Below are positions 30,593 to 42,240 of a DNA stretch of 64,000 nucleotides, piece by piece; within the stretch, counting starts at the first letter, position 1, and each line of letters opens with the position of its first letter. The stretch is taken from contig OX388324.1 in NCBI GenBank assembly GCA_947579605.1, positions 20,839,746 through 20,903,745 on the forward strand. The letters are read 5' to 3'. The notes under the pieces are model-generated. The model searched no databases, was not told the DNA's origin, and saw only the letters and a list, made by a program, of their open reading frames with translations. Position numbers and translations under genes: made by a program. This DNA is from Athripsodes cinereus. Taxonomy: Eukaryota; Arthropoda; Insecta; Trichoptera; Leptoceridae.

Positions 30593-31279
30593 TTATGTTT
30601 GGTACTGAATGGGTGAAATTTAGGGATCAACTAATTTAAGCGTTACGTTTGACAATGATTGCCGGCCCCAGATCTAAATGAAAGTGTGGACAAATGTCAA
30701 AATAGGGTGTGATTGAATAGATATAGGTATATTATAAGGGTACCTACCCATATCTTCTGTTATCTGCGATATATTATATACTAATATAATATTATGTTCT
30801 GTAATGTATGACAGAGTATAAAAATAATGTACCTACTTAATTTGATTTATAATATTAGATATGCAATCAGTCTCGGCATTGCTATTTTACATTACAATTT
30901 TTGCCAACTGCCAACTGGCAACCGTAACTGTTTGAAAAATTCACAGGGTCTACTCTGAACGTGGTCTTGATATGGTCTTGATGTAGAACTCGATTGTCAA
31001 ATGTAGGCTTTTGCATAGGTACTCTTTAATTTATAAAATTCTTTCTAGGGTCACTCTTGTTCACTTGACAGCGGAAACGTGCTGGGCCCATAACCTTTTG
31101 GGCGGATAATATATACCTACCTAATGAAATAAAGATATTTAACTGCTTTATTGATGAAAAAAGAAAATAATCACACCAACCGTGTTCAGTTTTCAATAAT
31201 AGCCATAGAATAAACTGACAAAGGAAGTATGACACAATTTTGATTGCCATATATTTAACAACGCAGAGATGCTAAAAAA

Positions 31280-31370
31280 AAAAAAAAAAAAGAGATGCTA
31301 TGAATGGAGGAGGCTGGTTTCTGCCCTGTGCCCCCGAGAGGAGCATTGAGGGCGATGATGATGATGATAT
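31280..31370 (+). mobile_element. LINE 3' end with (GAT)n tail
   Basis: Short GC-richer block GGAGGAGGCTGGTTTCTGCC, CCCCGAGAGGAGCATTGAGG, then (GAT)5. This is typical of a very 5'-truncated LINE. It is preceded by an A-run. Confidence 0.4.
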
Positions 31371-31782
31371 TTAACAATTCTCTACAAATAGATGAACAGA
31401 TGTGTCTCATTTGACGCTCAATCTCTTGGAATGTAGAAGTTTTATTTCTACCCCAACTATTCCTATAAAAAGCGTTCAAGAATTCGGATGAAAAAAGACA
31501 CTGATTATCTTGACCAATACATTATTATGGTAGCCACATTTTTACGTGATAAACATATGAACATGTTATAAGTGATATTATATAATTATTCTACACGCAT
31601 AGTGCATAATACTCCACCCTTAGTACAATACAAATACATAATTTAATATAAGGTACATAGCTACCTATATAATAATAATGGGTTCAGAGTAAGTAGCACA
31701 ATATGACACATGGAACATAATTTATGAGGTTCTAGGGTCAAAGTCCTGTCCCAACATATGATTCTTATCTACTATACTATAT

Positions 31783-32740
31783 CATACTATACTATGCCCT
31801 CACGCCAAATAGGGTAGGCTAAGAGGAAGGAACAAGCCATATATGTAGATCTATTCTTACATACTTCTGCAGTTGGAACTTCTTTGTCATACTCACACCT
31901 TGATTTCTCAAACTAAACACACGGCCGTCCTTGACAATTTGTTTAGAATATTTACCTACTAATTTTTTTATTGTTTAACCGGATTTGGGTGCAGATGAAA
32001 AAACCAATCAGAAACCTCGATTGTGGCTCCAATCGAGGTTTCTGATTAGTTTTGTCATCTGCACCCAAATCCGGTTAAACCATAAAAAAATTAGTAAATA
32101 TTCTAAACATTTGTTGCTGACTGGTCGAACTAGCAGCCGATAAAGTATTGAAATTAATTGTTCCGGCGCCATTTAGACGGGAGATCGCGATCCATTTGAG
32201 ATCTGAAAAATGAGATCCCAAAAAGATAGTTGCTTCTAAGGTTTGCATAAAGCGTCTCTCGATTGGTGGACCTTACATCGTGACAGTGAGAATGGTGGAA
32301 TTGGTGAACGTTGTCCATGGACACCGAAAGTGATCACTTAAGCCAGCCTTGAGCCAATTCGTAAGCGTTGGGACACCTTTCTCACTTCTTCCGATTAGAT
32401 CCTGCACAATGTTGCATTGTGTAGACATGGTTCTCCAATCGAGGTTTCTGATTGGTCTTGACAATTTGGTCCACGTGGTTCTGGGACGCCTGTGCTTTCT
32501 CCATAAGTATAACCTCTTTGTAATCTTTTCCTCATCCATTCGTTTCACATGTCCAAACCATCGTAGATAAGAGATTGACAATATCCTAACAAGACGAAAG
32601 ACGTCTCTCTAGAAAACAAATTATATATTATAATAGTAAGAAAAACATCTGTTTTTCAATTTCGTCATTTTAGGTAACTTATTAATACGTATTCTATACA
32701 CAACACTCCTCTTTCATACGCTCATTCTTTCATACAGCAA
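31783..32740 (-). mobile_element. LINE-A copy with two later insertions
   Basis: Pieces at 31783-31941, 32459-32570 and about 32680-32740 follow LINE-A order on the minus strand (the tail with CCTCACGCC, then GACGGCCGTGT, TCCACGTGGTTCTGG, ACCATCGTAG, and CATACGCTCATTCTT). They are separated by a foldback insertion (31942-32458) and an X-like segment (32571-32640). Confidence 0.65.
31942..32458. mobile_element. Foldback insertion containing repeat W
   Basis: Flanked by the 11-bp duplication TTGACAATTTG (31931-31941, 32459-32469) inside LINE-A. The left 167 bp form a hairpin with ~80-bp arms (31942-32023 and 32028-32108). The hairpin's core, CAATCGAGGTTTCTGATT, is also the right end of the insertion (32437-32454). 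The rest (about 32250-32458) is a copy of repeat W. Confidence 0.75.
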
Positions 32741-32754
32741 TTCCTACACACAGT

Positions 32755-33197
32755 ACCAATTATTTCTCGAAATCATTCTCAGTTTATGGTGCTCGTTGTT
32801 GGAATAATCTTCCTTCTTCGTATAGAGTTTCACAATCGTTCAATGTCTTTAAATCTTATGTAAAGGAAAAAATGCTATCTTCTAACTCAGTATCCGTTCC
32901 CTAGCCCCCCCCCCCTCCTCTGATCCATAATCCCTACCACATGTTGGGTGTGTGTCAAATATATTATTTTAAATTTTGTTTTTTTTTTCTTTTGTTGTGT
33001 TTTGATATTTTGTATGTTTTTTTTTGTAAGTAAATTTGTTTTTTACTAGTTTCATGTCAATGTGTCGTGGTTAGATGGAAGAAATCACTTTATAGTGATA
33101 ATCTCGCCACTGCACATCGGCCTAGTTTTTAAATTTTTATAGTATTTTGTTAACACTGTTATGTAATGATGATGTGCAAAAAGAATAAATAAATAAA
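32755..33197 (+). pseudogene. CR1/L2-like LINE C-terminus and 3'UTR
   Basis: It reads KSFSVYGARCWNNLPSSYRV, then SFNVFKSYVKEKMLS and a stop near 32903. This is a second family with the S-F-x-V-x-x-x-x-x-W-N-x-L-P end. The T-rich 3'UTR ends AATAAATAAATAAA at 33197. Confidence 0.65.
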
Positions 33198-33199
33198 AT

Positions 33200-33310
33200 T
33201 CTTCTAATATCCTCATTCTTCACATTTTTTTTATTAACATCGATAATACAAGGTATTAATTGGTCCTAACGGCCACGCCACGTGGAAATCGGACGTCCGC
33301 GTTTTCTAGC
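33200..33310 (-). mobile_element. LINE-A fragments
   Basis: On the minus strand: AATGAGGATATTAGAAGAA, then across a short gap GCGGACGTCCGATTTCCACGT. The order relative to other copies is rearranged. Confidence 0.4.
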
Positions 33311-34169
33311 AGTTACCCCTCTAATATTAACCAGATACGAGTTTAATAAATTAATTAAACTTACCCTTAAGGAATTAATAAATATTGAACAAAAAAGGTA
33401 CCTTTATAAGTATTTATGTAGATATATATTTATAATTACTTATCTAATAATATATATCAGCAACTAGATACTACTATTTATTTAGCTATGTGTGTGAATG
33501 AGTAGTAGTAGTAGTAGGTAAGTAGGTAAATAATGATATTCATGCATTCATTCAAGCGTCCCAATCCACGCATGTCGTGTGCCATTAAAAATACAAAAAG
33601 CACGTGCCAATGTGTTAACTGATATAAAAGGGAAAACTTATATGTATGTTTGTTTGTTTATTGAATAAGATTTTTATATTTCGAATGCTGATTCAAAAGA
33701 AAGTATTTATTCAACTGTTTCAACAAATTGCAGACAAATTAAAGAAACCGGCACTAATATGAATATAATATTGTCAAGGTGCAGTTAACAAGTAAAAGAA
33801 ACTATTTCGCTGTTATATATAGTTTATAGTTTAAATTTCAATAAAGTTTCAAACATAAAATACATTATTATCTTAAGGACAATCTAGGATTCTTTTGAGA
33901 AGCAAGAAGGGGGACCGCTACCCAATTCAATGCTACCTTTAAACACTTCGGTACAAATTTTCGTATACTTACTCCACAAATTTCGTAAATCTGTTTGATT
34001 TTCAATCATGCTAAGTGCATAATTACATACATACATTTATATACATAGACAATTCACACAGATCGAGCTAGTCCCAAACTAAGATGAATCTTGTATTATG
34101 GGTACTAACGCGACGATAATCACATATACGATGCACTACACACATATACATGTAACACCCAGACCCAGG

Positions 34170-34343
34170 ACATTGAAGAGAGACCCACCTCCACCCGGAT
34201 ATCTCAGGAGTTGTGAACTCCTACTTATCCGCATAATTAAACTAAATTTGTCCTCACGGGCGGGCCATTGGGCAGGCCTGAAGGGCCAACCGGCCAAAAC
34301 CGCCATCGTGGGAATCTTTTAAGCAACACTCTCTCTTCAATGT
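34170..34343 (-). mobile_element. Repeat U next to LINE V
   Basis: The ends are ACATTGAAGAGAG and CTCTCTTCAATGT, exact inverted copies. The interior carries GGCCCTTCAGGCCTG-like blocks shared with the copy at 41.5 kb. It joins the LINE V 3'UTR at 34344. Confidence 0.7.
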
Positions 34344-34960
34344 CCCTGTTGAAAGATGTTTATTTAATAAAATATAAAATAATAACAATGTAGTAAAAAA
34401 AAATAAGAATACATAGAACAGGACAAGAATAACACAAGTAATAAAACAGAAATAATATCGAATAAATGAATTATGTGTACAGATTGGTAGTAACAGAAGG
34501 CCGAGGTGAGGTGTCCAGAAACATGTTAATTGGCGTTCCGAGGGCGCGAGCCCGAGAGCCACCAGTGCCTGAATGGTGTGAAAACATTAAACCCTCCCAA
34601 AAGGGACATACCTCCCAAACCTACTCTCCACCAAGGGAGACAGGACGACACAACGAAAACACGAGTTCGCTATCGCGCCAACGCCGCAATGGGCAAAATC
34701 AACCCTAAGACCCTTCCACGTCAGGCGGGGGTAAACCCGGCTGACGCAAAAGCTCCCAACGAGATACCCACACATCCACAAACACCAAAAATGCTTTAAG
34801 GTTTCTCGGGCATTGCAGAACCTCCCCAAACCATATTGGTCTGGGAGTGTCTTCACTCATATCGTCTATCATTACATCTCTAGCATCATTCATCACGGAG
34901 CACTCCCATAGGATGTGCCCAGCATACTGCGCCCCCAACCCAGGGTCTGCGGTCCCTAAT
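34344..34960 (-). pseudogene. LINE V: RNase H-end fragment and 3'UTR
   Basis: On the minus strand the frame at 34705-34938 reads GAQYAGHILWECSVMNDARD and later WFGEVLQCPRNLKAFLVFVD. This is the Cys/His end found after the RNase H domain in I/R1/Loa-type LINEs. The 3'UTR contains CTGGACACCTCACCTCGGCC, shared with 41300-41330, and ends AATAAACATCTTTCAACAGG. Shadow frames on the plus strand are not genes. Confidence 0.6.
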
Positions 34961-35038
34961 CAGTCCTACAAATTTTTGGATCAATCAGTTTGTCTGCAAA
35001 AAGTAGGTACGTATTGGGCGAAGGGTCATAATACCATT

Positions 35039-35097
35039 AGGAAAAATTATGGAGAGAAATTTCTCGAGAACGAGAAACTATCTCCATAATTTTTCCT
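35039..35097. repeat. Short hairpin, ~28-bp arms
   Basis: AGGAAAAATTATGGAGAG pairs with its reverse complement at the right end. The arms 35039-35066 and 35071-35097 differ by a one-base bulge and flank a four-base loop. The size is like a small RNA precursor, but there is no other evidence. Confidence 0.6.
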
Positions 35098-35735
35098 ACT
35101 CACATCACTATCTGTGCATTTAATTATACAACTGATAATTTTACGATACTTTGTAATGATTGATGTGGGTAATGACTAATGTACAGTAAAGAAAGAAAAA
35201 AAAATATAATATAGGGCAATGCCAGTTACATGAGGTTACATATTTTTTGCATCAGCTGTTGTGCATTCTGTGTTCATGTCTCTTGTCCATACAGACAAAC
35301 AATCATACGTATAAATACAGAGTCCATTATCATATTGGATACCTACTAGTATATATTTACTCAGTACATACAAACTACTGTTTATTGTTATATAACCAGT
35401 TTGTACTTAACATTTTCTTTCACCCTTAAAATTTTCAGAATCGCAGGGAGGACACAAGTCCATTCTATTCCTAAAAGCAATTTTGTGTTAATACGGTTAA
35501 TATATAGTGACCCTATTTTTAGATATTCCTAATGATTTGGCATCATGGTCAAATGAGTAGTGTATTGTTGAAGAGGATAGTTTGGGTCTTGGCCTGATTG
35601 TTGTGTGCGTAAAATGATAATCAAGTATTATCTTCTTTGAATATTTTCAAAATGTGACCCAATCAGGATCATCAAAAATTCTGAAAAATAATAAAATAAT
35701 ATAACTTTCCCCAATAAGACAATAGAGTTATCTTT

Positions 35736-36062
35736 AGATTTACTTTGACTTTTTTTTTAGAAAATTTTAACTTTTACTTTTTTTCTCAAGACTAATGAGA
35801 CTGAAAAACGGATTTCTAGTATTTTGGGATTTTTTACTTTTATATTTTTGTATTATTTTTAAATATTGTATTATTATTGTTTTTAAATTTACTTTGACTT
35901 TTTTATAAAATTTTAACTTTTGCTTTTTTTTCTCAAGACTAAGACATTTCTGGTAAGAGTGGAATCTTTGCTGGTCCACATGTTGAGTGTATTAATTGTT
36001 TACATGTTATGTTATGTCTGTTTGATTCTTTAATATTGTAAAACTAAAAAAATAAAATAAAA
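35736..36062 (+). repeat. Tail region with internal duplication
   Basis: The block TTTACTTTGACTTTTTT...CTCAAGACTAA occurs at about 35739-35800 and again at 35887-35943. The segment ends in (AAAAT)n, as in a LINE 3' end. Confidence 0.45.
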
Positions 36063-36195
36063 TAAAATCTATCCCTATCCCATATCACAGCAGACATCAC
36101 TATACAGGTCTTTGCAGAGTTCAATGATGCAAAGAATCAATTTTAATATAGGTAATACATTAAATTGTTGATCTGTGTTGTTCAGAAGAATAGGT

Positions 36196-36375
36196 CTCCT
36201 ACGCTATTCTATAAGTGAGATTGGCGGAATTGGTGAATCTTGTCGTTCACGGACGCTGAAAGCGATCACATAAGTCAGCCTAGTAACAATTCGTAAGCAT
36301 TAATACGCCTTTCTCACTTCTTCCGGTTAGATTTTGCTCGATGTTACGTTGTGTTAACACGGTTCTCCAATAATT
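36196..36375 (+). mobile_element. Repeat W copy
   Basis: Matches 32270-32450 and 53803-53997: GGCGGAATTGGTGAATCTTG, CACTTCTTCCGGTTAG, GGTTCTCCAAT. The left end is lost. Confidence 0.55.
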
Positions 36376-36399
36376 GAGATTATCTGATGTGTCCTGTAA

Positions 36400-36545
36400 C
36401 AGGAAAGTGTTCTTACCACGATTATAGTAGTCAGCAGACGAACTGTAAGTGGTAAATATGTACATAGGTCTTCTTTCCCGTTCCAATAAATGTTAGGACG
36501 ATCTAGATGGGTGACATATCGCATCGTTGAATTGAAAATCTTTAA
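36400..36545 (-). mobile_element. Decayed S element
   Basis: Residual matches to the S centre (CAATAAATGTTAGGACGATC, GGGTGACATATCGCATCGTT). It is directly followed by a short tandem repeat of GGTTCAAGTTGGTTCT (36573-36606). Confidence 0.35.
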
Positions 36546-36639
36546 TATATTATAGATCTGAAATTCTGGTTCAAGTTGGTTCTGGTTCAAGTTGGTTCTG
36601 GTTCAAGGACATATTCTGTATGTCCAGGAGCCTTTTTAG

Positions 36640-36850
36640 GAGCCACATTAGACGGGAATGAAATATTTGTTTATTTTTTCTTTTCTTTTTTTCTTTCTGT
36701 GTTTGTACTGTACTGGCAATAATAATAATGAATTCAAAGATGGGCTGGTCAAGTACAAGAAATATGTTCAATGGTAATTATGTTATATTTTGTAAAATTT
36801 TATTGTATGTTGCCCATTTTTTTAAATAAATAAATAAAAAAAAAAAAAAA
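36640..36850 (+). other. T-rich stretch and LINE-like tail
   Basis: Runs of T and (AAT)n, ending ATTTTTTTAAATAAATAAAT and an A-run of 15 or more. Probably the 3' end of a truncated retroelement; no other information. Confidence 0.3.
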
Positions 36851-37427
36851 GTTGGGCACTCCTCCCCCAGCCTCCTCATTTCCCTACCTCTTAGAAAACT
36901 TTGAAAAACTTATTGTAAAAATTGAGAGATATAATGTAGGTATTCTTTATCGGTGACTCCAATTTCATGATTTAAATCAAGCTCTTATGTACTTAAAATC
37001 AATTAATATAATGATTGTATGCTTTCTTATGTTTTCTCTTAGTACCTTTATACTAATATTATGTAAATCAGCTCTTTCTGTAACCAGCTGTATCGGCCAT
37101 GTTGTCCATTTGTTTGTAAGTGAGAGAGGGAGAGAGAAGGAAGGAATTCTAGATACAGAGGGAGAGAAATACAGAGGTAGTGTTGAGTGAGACAGACAAT
37201 ATATGCTATGCTTTGCTGTGCTCTTCTCTGCTGTTTGCCTCCCTTCTACTACCATAACAGCAATGTGTACTCATATCCATGTAAAGTCCATGCTAGACCA
37301 TAAGTACAGAAGCGCTGAATATGTAAATGTATTATGTACTATAATATTATGCTCACACTCAGTGCTGGATTTTAGTCTATTGGTCCTTAATTTTTTTAAA
37401 TACCTTTAAGTATTTTTTTTTATTTAT

Positions 37428-37645
37428 TCCGTGGAGCACCCGGTAAAGAATTGTTCTCCCACTCTTTTCCATAAGTTTTCCAGTGTTCCATAAAAGGCAG
37501 GTATTCGAAAAAATAAAGACATTTTACATCGCAAATTCAGCGATGAGGTTTGCGACCCATCCTGAATGTCTTAAATATTTATTGCATGCAGCTGGTTTGG
37601 TGGCAACCCCACTAGAGGGACATGCCTTGATGGTGTAGTACTGTA
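37428..37645 (+). mobile_element. S element, plus orientation
   Basis: 5' end CCGTGGAGCACCCGGTAAAG at 37428. The central part has ATTCAGCGATGAGGTTTGCG. The tail has GGCAACCCCACTAGAGGG and TGCCTTGATGGTGTAGTA. An internal deletion shortens the middle. Confidence 0.65.
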
Positions 37646-37649
37646 GTAG

Positions 37650-38210
37650 AATTTGAAACAATCGTGTGTATTAGTCATTTCACAATATTTCACCATCTTT
37701 TATATTTTGATTTAAAATTCATAGTTGTGAAATAACTGTGTAGGTTATCAGATGTAAAAGCAACTATAATCAAATTAAGGCCTGACTCAAAATAAGCGTC
37801 ACATCGAGCCTAATATGTATATTGTGATTTTGTCACCTCTTTGAGATAATAATGTGAGACTCATAGCAATTATTGCTTACATTGCTATTTGTGAAATCCA
37901 ACACTGTATAAATAATTCATGTATTGCATCTAGTATTATTACATGTATGTAGCTACTAGGTAGGTACTCAAGGTACAGGCAATTTTACAATATATAGTCA
38001 TTCTATAGGACATAACATAGTAATACTATACCTAGTACATACACATACACACATACAGTACAAGAGCCTAGAGCGGTGCACAGGAAATCAATATAGTGCA
38101 TTGCATTTCAAGTACATGAATAGGTACTTCTGGCATCCTATATTGTATAATGAGAAGTCCTGTATGCGTGTGCATATAATCAAAAATATAGGTATCAGGG
38201 AACAATAAAT
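37650..38210. other. No feature recognised
   Basis: AT-rich with scattered TAGGTACCTAC-like steps. No coding frame with recognisable content and no match to other repeats in the window was seen. Confidence 0.4.
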
Positions 38211-38765
38211 GGACTATTAGCTATTACTATGTACTCCGAGAGTGGGGTAGCCATCATCGGACAAACTGCAAGAAGGTAATAAAGTGCAGTTTGTCTTTTC
38301 CGAGCAAATAAAGCCCAACTCAAAACCTAGTTTGACAATGACCTCATAGGTCGAAACCTGGTTACTTATTTAACAAATAAATCGTTGTAAAACCAAAAAC
38401 AATTTTGTTTTCATTATATCAATATAATGGAGTTTTACAAAATCAACGTCGACTCAATCAATACTATGTTTTTTTTCAATTTATCGGAAAAAAGAAGTAC
38501 CTATTAATTATATTTTTGAATCTGCATTAAGTTTTGAGATTTAAAACCCAGTTACAATTGCTTGTGGACGGTCTTACCCCAACAGACCTTGCAAAACTTA
38601 TTAAATTTAACATATATTTAAATAAGTGAGTAAAAAATACAACAATTTAATTTAAAAACAATACTCATATCAAACGTTTTGACTGCCAGATGGTGTGTTT
38701 TTTTTATCTTTTCACACGAGCGAGTAAAGTCGTCATGCATTAGACGAATCTGATAAGTTGTGCAA

Positions 38766-38839
38766 TAACGCTAATTATTCTATTCTATTCTTCTCAAGGC
38801 CATCCACTCGTTTGCGAGTGATTTAGTAACGCTAATTAT
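38766..38839 (-). mobile_element. 48-bp LINE Y end with a perfect 13-bp target duplication
   Basis: The insert is 38779-38826. The duplication TAACGCTAATTAT lies at 38766-38778 and 38827-38839. On the minus strand the insert is CACTCGCAAACGAGTGG, then CCTTGAGAAG and (AATAG)n. It is an extreme 5' truncation produced by target-primed reverse transcription. Confidence 0.8.
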
Positions 38840-39084
38840 AATGAACATTCATAATAATCACTGCAGGGTTACTCTCGACACCAAAAACGTCAGCATCCTT
38901 TGTCAAAACACATTTTGTGTAGCCGTTCGATTATAGAGTGACATTTGAAGTTGTCTATAGTCGAACGACTACACAACGCTAAAATGTGTTTTGACTAAGG
39001 CTGCAGACGACTGATAAAACAAAAAAAAAACATGAAATTAGAAGATATACATATTTTATGAAAGTTATGAATATCATATCAGTA

Positions 39085-39245
39085 TACATCAATGTCTGGT
39101 ACATTCTTGGGGTTATGTTTAACAAAACAATTATAATATTCATGTAAATGTTGAAAACAACTATCTTCAGCTACCGCAGGATTGGCATGCATGCAATTTT
39201 AACTATAGTCACTTGACGCATGACTCAGAAAGCGCGAAATGCTTG
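39085..39245 (+). repeat. Repeat G copy
   Basis: CATCAATGTCTGGTACATTC, then GGGGTTATGTTTAACAAAAC, AGCTACCGCAGGATTGGCAT and TAGTCACTTGACGCATG. No coding. Confidence 0.5.
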
Positions 39246-39534
39246 TTTCTTGTTATAACTGTGTGATCCATAAAGAATGAATAAAATAAAAAAATAATAT
39301 TATGTAAGTATGCAGTAGCCTGGATGGTAGCAGAGTTTCCCTCACAGCTGTTTATCTTGTATACGCTACTACTACGAGTAGGTATATGGTGCGAGGGGAG
39401 TAGCATACTATTACTTTGGTAAAGAACACGCAGGGAAGATTATATGGCCCGTCACTATCACAGCTTTTCTTCTTATAAAATATTTTTTTAACATAGAATG
39501 TATGTACTTAGGTACCTACCAATTGAAAATTTTA

Positions 39535-39709
39535 CTTGCCTAAGGAGGTAGAGTCTCGGCCTTCAGAACATGGGGTCCATGGTTCGATCCCAGGTGCCGG
39601 CAAACTCCCCTTTCACGGCACAAGCTTTTAGCTTAGTGTGAAAGGTGTATAAGGTTATATTTGGGTTTATAACAAACCCAGATATATCTTTTTTAAAAAA
39701 AAAAAAAAA
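39535..39709 (+). mobile_element. SINE T, 5'-truncated
   Basis: Starts inside the A-box (TAAGGAGGTAGAGTCTCGG). The B-box ATGGTTCGATCCC and the body are intact, with an A-tail. Confidence 0.78.
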
Positions 39710-39794
39710 GTATGTCGTAAGTGGGAATATAGGTACATTTTATCATTAGGTGTCGTTTATTCATTGATCTTACTTATTATCTACTACTACTTCT

Positions 39795-40073
39795 AGGTAC
39801 TCATCATCATCGTCAGTGGAACTAGAACCCGGTGTGGCTCTTGGTCTCCTCAAGAAGTCGCCTCCACTCCCTCCTATCCATCACCTCTCGTCGCCTGCAG
39901 CTTCTTTTCTACCCCGTCCATCCATCTCAACTTTGGCCTCCCGACGCTACTTCTGCCACTGGGCTTTGTGAAGTATATATTGATTGTATTTAATTTGAAT
40001 GTATACCTTTTATGTACTAATTGTTTTTTATCAATGTACAGTAAAGAATGAATAAATAAATAAATAAATAAGT
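39795..40073 (-). pseudogene. RTE-like LINE C-terminal fragment beside a LINE tail
   Basis: On the minus strand, GRSSVGRPKLRWMDGVEKKL is the usual G-R-P-x-x-R-W end of RTE-like elements. The 3' end has (GAT)n at about 39800. The segment at 39960-40073 is related to the LINE Q tail at 43.8 kb (ATTGTTTTTTATCAATGTAC). Confidence 0.55.
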
Positions 40074-40119
40074 ATATTATTTTGATCATTGATGTATCGA
40101 GCGTTACTTCTAGGTAGGT

Positions 40120-40545
40120 ACAATAGTACTACACAATTGCAGCGTAACCCACAAAGCAAGACTCGTCATAGGCGCATGCAAAGCAAGAAGCATGAAGAAT
40201 GTAGATTGTTCTTTTCGTATTAATAAAAAAATAAGATATCCAGGATGAATGGCATGTCTCATCGCTGATTTGTAAATGTTAATTGTCTTATACGTGAGGT
40301 TTTACTACACCTGACTTTTACAGGACATTCGAAAACTTACAGAAAAGAGGGGGATACCACTAAATTTTACAGGGACTCTAATAATCCATATCATTTGAAC
40401 AAACCGATTGTAAAAGGCTCACGCTCTGGATGTATTTATAAATAAATAAATATAAAAAAAATTAAAAATATCTGATTGGTTATGAAAAATTCGTTATTTT
40501 TTCAAACATCCGCCTTTTACAGGACACTCGAAATTAAAATATTGG
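40120..40545 (-). mobile_element. Decayed S element(s)
   Basis: Contains matches to the S centre (CAGGATGAATGGCATGTCTC, CCTGACTTTTACAGGACATT). A second short piece at 40495-40545 has TTTTTCAAACATCCGCCTTT and ACAGGACACTCGAAA. The ends are lost. Confidence 0.4.
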
Positions 40546-41214
40546 TTTAGATAAAATTAATTTAGCAGATGTTATTCTTTTGAAAGTGTTTTGCTGTATT
40601 AATACGTGACAAAATATAATTCTGTAATAACATGGATGTACCTACAGTACAGTAGGTTTCATTGATTTTCCTCGCACACAATCTAGTCACATGTTTTGGG
40701 TAGATTCTCATCTTTAGCATTGGTTGCTAAGGGGTTAATAAAAACTACATACACACACACACACACAAACACCTACTTACCTACTTTAAGCACACGACTC
40801 ACTCAAAACTGGGGAGTACAAAATCGGATTTGTTTGCCGGTTGTCCGATTATTGAGACTTGAAAAATGTGCCGTTTTTTAAAAGGATATTTTAATTTGAT
40901 TTTCGTTCATTAAATTTTGGCAATGAGGTTGAGGATAAACATTTTCTTTATTTCAGTATTCCTGATTCTACCTCTGAGGGTTTTACCCTGCCTATTGAGT
41001 TTTTATCTCAGATGTTTCTAAGGATTAATTTTTCTGGTTATATGTGCTCACATTTCTGAGCAACAAGCATTTCTGTTTCACATTTTTCTCTCATTTTGAG
41101 AACTGCTCAATTTTGAGGGTCAAATATGTAATAAATGTGTTTTTTTTTAGTAATAAGGTGTGTATGTAATATTATTAATTTGTAAATTTTATTTAAATAA
41201 AAATATCGATATGG

Positions 41215-41484
41215 TATGGAATTCTACTACCTAAACACCGACACAGTGAATAAATCAAAATATTTGAATTTGAATTTCGAAACTGTATGCCTAACTGCAC
41301 GTCTCTGGACACCTCACCTCGGCCTTCTGTTTACTTACCAATTAATATTATATTACATTATTTTTTCTTTTATTTTGTTTTGTATTACTGTTGTCTCGTT
41401 TTGTTTATTATTTCCATTAATTTTTTTACCTATACCTACCTATTTTTTTGTCCTCAATAAACATTATTACCGCCCGAAAGGGAT
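41215..41484 (+). mobile_element. LINE V 3'UTR, second copy
   Basis: CTCTGGACACCTCACCTCGG matches 34.5 kb in reverse. It ends CAATAAACATTATTACCGCC, and repeat U follows at once. No coding is left. Confidence 0.55.
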
Positions 41485-41660
41485 ATATTGAAGAGAGAAG
41501 TAGTATAAAAGATTCCCTGACGACGGCGGTTTTGGCCGGCCGGCCCTTCAGGCCTCCCCAATGGCTCGCTCGTGAGGACAATTTTGGTTTGAATGTACGG
41601 ATAAATAGGAGTTCACAACTCCTGAGATATCCGTGTATGAGGTGGGCCTCTCTTCAATGT
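41485..41660 (+). mobile_element. Repeat U next to LINE V, second copy
   Basis: The ends are ATATTGAAGAGAG and CTCTCTTCAATGT. The interior carries GGCCGGCCGGCCCTTCAGG and AACTCCTGAGATATCCG. Same junction with LINE V as at 34343/34344. Confidence 0.7.
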
Positions 41661-42240
41661 ATGTCATTATCGGTCTCACATAGGTCTTGTAAATGCGCAT
41701 AATATGTTTATTTGTCCAAGTTCTTTAAAATATCCGTTTGTTTCAGAAGCTTTAAACTTAATAAATCGAATATCCGATATTTCGGTTTTCTGTAGAACTG
41801 AATTTCTTTTCCTAGTTTATACACTTTGCATATTATAAACACAATCATGGTAGTCCCTTAGAAACCTAACGAGGAACCAAACAATGGGTAGGTAAGTAGT
41901 GTGTGGTAAATAAAATGTACCTAAATAATATGTTGTACTTATAGGGGCACACTTATTAAAAAATCGATTCCACACACACGATACAAGCTTGAATATATTA
42001 AAATTAATGAAGTTCTACATTATGTAACTACCTATGTACCTATGTGAATATTTTTTTTTCTATGTTTTGAATATTTTTGTTGGAAAATCAGTATACCTAT
42101 GTGTGTAGAATTACATAGATAAATGAGAGTTCCCAGATTTAAGCAATATCTGGGCGGCCCGTTATCCCTTCGTGTGCTGAAGTTTCAGTATTTGTTTACA
42201 TACATATTATGTGTTCAATAAGGTATTTATTTAGTAACAT

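Noticed and set aside
34466..34799. Plus-strand frames of 80-89 residues
   Set aside because: Shadow frames of the minus-strand LINE V RNase H-end fragment.
35039..35097. Rho-independent terminator-like hairpin
   Set aside because: Such terminators are bacterial; this is eukaryotic repeat DNA.
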